From NCBI RefSeq assembly GCF_000829905.1, contig NZ_CDPP01000002.1, forward strand, positions 248,001-312,000: a DNA stretch of 64,000 bases, read 5' to 3'. The notes beneath the pieces are model-generated. The model searched no databases. It had not been told where the DNA came from and saw nothing but the letters and a program-made list of their open reading frames with translations. The position numbers were made by a program, and so were the translations under genes. Shown one piece after another: positions 62,855-64,000 of this stretch. The DNA is from Beduini massiliensis (GTDB lineage Bacteria > Bacillota_I > Bacilli_A > Erysipelotrichales > Coprobacillaceae). Each line of letters begins with the position of its first letter. Within the stretch, counting starts at the first letter, position 1.

Positions 62855-63125
62855 AATATAAAAACTCTCGTCCTATGAAATCCTCATAGGGGCGAGAGTT
62901 GATTCGCGGTACCACCCTAATTTATTAATATGTCACCATATTAACCTTATTGACTACAAACATAGTCTAGTTCGTAACGTGAACAGACGGCATATCATCC
63001 CCCCCAAAGGTTCCTTATGCAGCTCCAAGTCTTTTTTCACTCTACTAGCTAATATCCATTCACACCATTTAGGACTCTCTTTTTTAGCGTCATAAGCTAC
63101 TCTTCTCTTCATCGCTTTTTATTTC
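62855..63125 (-). ncRNA. T-box leader of lysS with antiterminator and terminator
   Basis: On the minus strand: a Stem I region (63000-63115), the T-box core AGGGTGGTACCGCG at 62918-62905, and a terminator in which AACTCTCG(C/T)CCTATGA arms pair (62900-62884 with 62878-62863) before TTTTTAT. In the 3' side of Stem I the run GTGAAAAAAGAC (63032-63040) offers AAA as specifier, the lysine codon, which agrees with the downstream gene. Uncharged tRNA-Lys should stabilise the antiterminator. The exact specifier register is inferred. Confidence 0.93.
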
Positions 63126-63135
63126 TACGTGTTTG

Positions 63136-63165
63136 ATTATATATAATTTTCTTTCATTTTGTCAA
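63136..63165 (-). promoter_or_regulatory. SigmaA promoter of the lysS T-box leader
   Basis: Minus strand TTGACA (63165-63160), 18-base spacer, TATAAT (63141-63136). Confidence 0.75.
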
Positions 63166-63202
63166 GTAATTGTTTAAATAAACTTGACAATGCCAATGTT
63201 TT

Positions 63203-63850
63203 TTACTTTTTATCTTCTTTCCTTGTCACTCGTTTAAAATAAATATAGGAATCGATCGTTGCCCATAAAATAGTTCCCACTGTCACTCCAACCATAACAA
63301 TATACGCTATATTCCCCCGCATAAACCCTGCAATCATGGTCACAATCCCCGAAATCACCATCGCCAATCCACCCATTCTTTGAGTACGAATCCAAACTTT
63401 TTCATTATCCAAAGCCCAAGGAATCCTAAAACCTAAGAAATAATTTTGAGGAATACGCGGCATATAATTCCCCATTACAATCAGCATCACCCCAATAATA
63501 AATGGAACAATCATAGAAATATCAATTCCCTGATTACAAGTACCAATAAGAATAACTGCGTTTAATACGATAAAAATACTGCTGGTCAATACTCTGAAAA
63601 ACTCATAGACTTCCGGTCTTTTATCAATCTTAGCTTTCTTAGGATCAATTTTCCGAGTAAATCCCATACCAATATAGATAATCATTGGCATTGCCGCAAG
63701 AAAAAGCAATGTCCATTTTGAACCATACCCATCAATTTCTCCCGATGCATTCCAATGAACAGGTACAATCGCTGGTAATTGCAGTATAACTGCTAAGGAT
63801 ATAATAAATGAAATTGCAGCAATCAGAATAAACAATTTACTTCTATTCAT
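63203..63850 (-). CDS. SdpI family protein
   Basis: 215 residues with six membrane helices. N-terminal DUF1648 segment VPVHWNASGEIDGYGSKWT and the C-terminal SdpI signature MGNYMPRIPQNYFLGFRIPWAL...VWIRTQRMGG are both present. In Bacillus subtilis SdpI protects against the SdpC toxin and signals to SdpR; most homologues have unknown targets. TGGGGAGGGACGAAA precedes the ATG. It overlaps the end of an ArsR-type regulator by eight bases, as in sdpRI. Confidence 0.93.
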   Translation of the reverse strand: MNRSKLFILIAAISFIISLAVILQLPAIVPVHWNASGEIDGYGSKWTLLFLAAMPMIIYIGMGFTRKIDPKKAKIDKRPEVYEFFRVLTSSIFIVLNAVILIGTCNQGIDISMIVPFIIGVMLIVMGNYMPRIPQNYFLGFRIPWALDNEKVWIRTQRMGGLAMVISGIVTMIAGFMRGNIAYIVMVGVTVGTILWATIDSYIYFKRVTRKEDKK

Positions 63851-64000
63851 TTTCGTCCCTCCCCATGAAATCGTAAAACCATTTTATCACATCTTGAAAG
63901 ATAGTACTATTCAAAGAATACACGATATTTTGACCTTGCCTCTCATCCATGATCAAATCGCAATTTTTTAATATAGATAAATGGTGAGAAATAGAGGGTT
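63843..64000 (-). CDS. ArsR family regulator (SdpR-like), N-terminal part beyond the right edge
   Basis: The last 52 codons are visible, frame open to the right edge. PSISHHLSILKNCDLIMDER is the recognition helix and start of the wing of an ArsR winged-helix protein; GQNIVYSLNSTIFQDVIKWF completes the wing and the last helix. No metal-binding cysteines are in the visible part. The overlap with the SdpI gene suggests an SdpR-SdpI type autoregulated operon. Confidence 0.88.
   Translation of the reverse strand, partial: PSISHHLSILKNCDLIMDERQGQNIVYSLNSTIFQDVIKWFYDFMGRDENE

Overview
The window is chromosomal DNA of a low-GC Firmicute. Genes are tightly packed, almost every one has a strong AGGAGG-type ribosome binding site, and most units end in a Rho-independent terminator. 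A T-box leader precedes lysS. The protein families (DUF951, DUF6054, DUF4250, DUF2871, QueH/QueT queuosine salvage, a compact Tad-like locus with Ig-like surface proteins) suggest an Erysipelotrichia-like gut bacterium. That placement is an inference from gene content and base composition, not a phylogenetic result. No rRNA, tRNA, CRISPR array, prophage or intact insertion sequence was seen.

Layout. 1-6.5 kb: a carboxylesterase cut by the left edge, a Panacea (DUF4065) antitoxin with a PemK/MazF-like toxin broken by an in-frame stop, an MFS transporter, mscL, and the tgt-queA-queH queuosine operon. 6.6-10.1 kb: a GH2 beta-galactosidase and a DUF6054 protein. 10.1-15.9 kb: a five-gene polyamine operon (speD-speA-speE-carboxynorspermidine synthase-nspC) behind a leader of about 290 nt that ends in a perfect terminator with a nine-codon upstream ORF abutting it. 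16-25 kb: an unknown protein plus cupin pair, the QueT transporter, a propeller lactonase, gamma-glutamyltransferase, carB behind a leader peptide and terminator, threonine ammonia-lyase, DUF4250 and a Cof-type phosphatase.

26-33.8 kb is the most distinctive region. It is a minimal Tad-like secretion/pilus locus: CpaF/TadA ATPase, TadB- and TadC-like membrane proteins, and five very small membrane-anchored proteins that share an N-terminal signature. With it are a secreted thioester-domain adhesin carrying InlB-type and Ig-like repeats, and an Ig-like protein ending in a transglutaminase fold that has lost its catalytic Cys and His. No prepilin peptidase, TadZ or secretin gene is present. Three of the small genes (35, 42 and 54 codons) lie below common gene-calling cut-offs.

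34-50 kb is mostly metabolic and housekeeping: SPL-like radical SAM protein, GNAT, aldo/keto reductase, ROK kinase, DUF951-folD, DUF2871, AEC transporter, dgt, an MsrA-MsrB fusion, a YtcJ-like amidohydrolase, an MFS-PHP-ROK regulator cluster divergent from a second PHP protein, and a nitroreductase. 49-64 kb: a membrane metallophosphoesterase, an ABC transporter with one small BceB-like permease and two different ATPases, an RlmI-type methyltransferase, a UvrA-like ABC protein divergent from an AraC/GyrI regulator, PhzF, a NUDIX hydrolase flanked by degenerate direct repeats, lysS with a Lys-type T-box, and an ArsR-SdpI pair cut by the right edge.

The strongest leads are three regulatory leaders (speD, carB, lysS) and the Tad-like/thioester-adhesin locus. 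The first two leaders pair a short translated ORF with an intrinsic terminator just before a biosynthetic gene.
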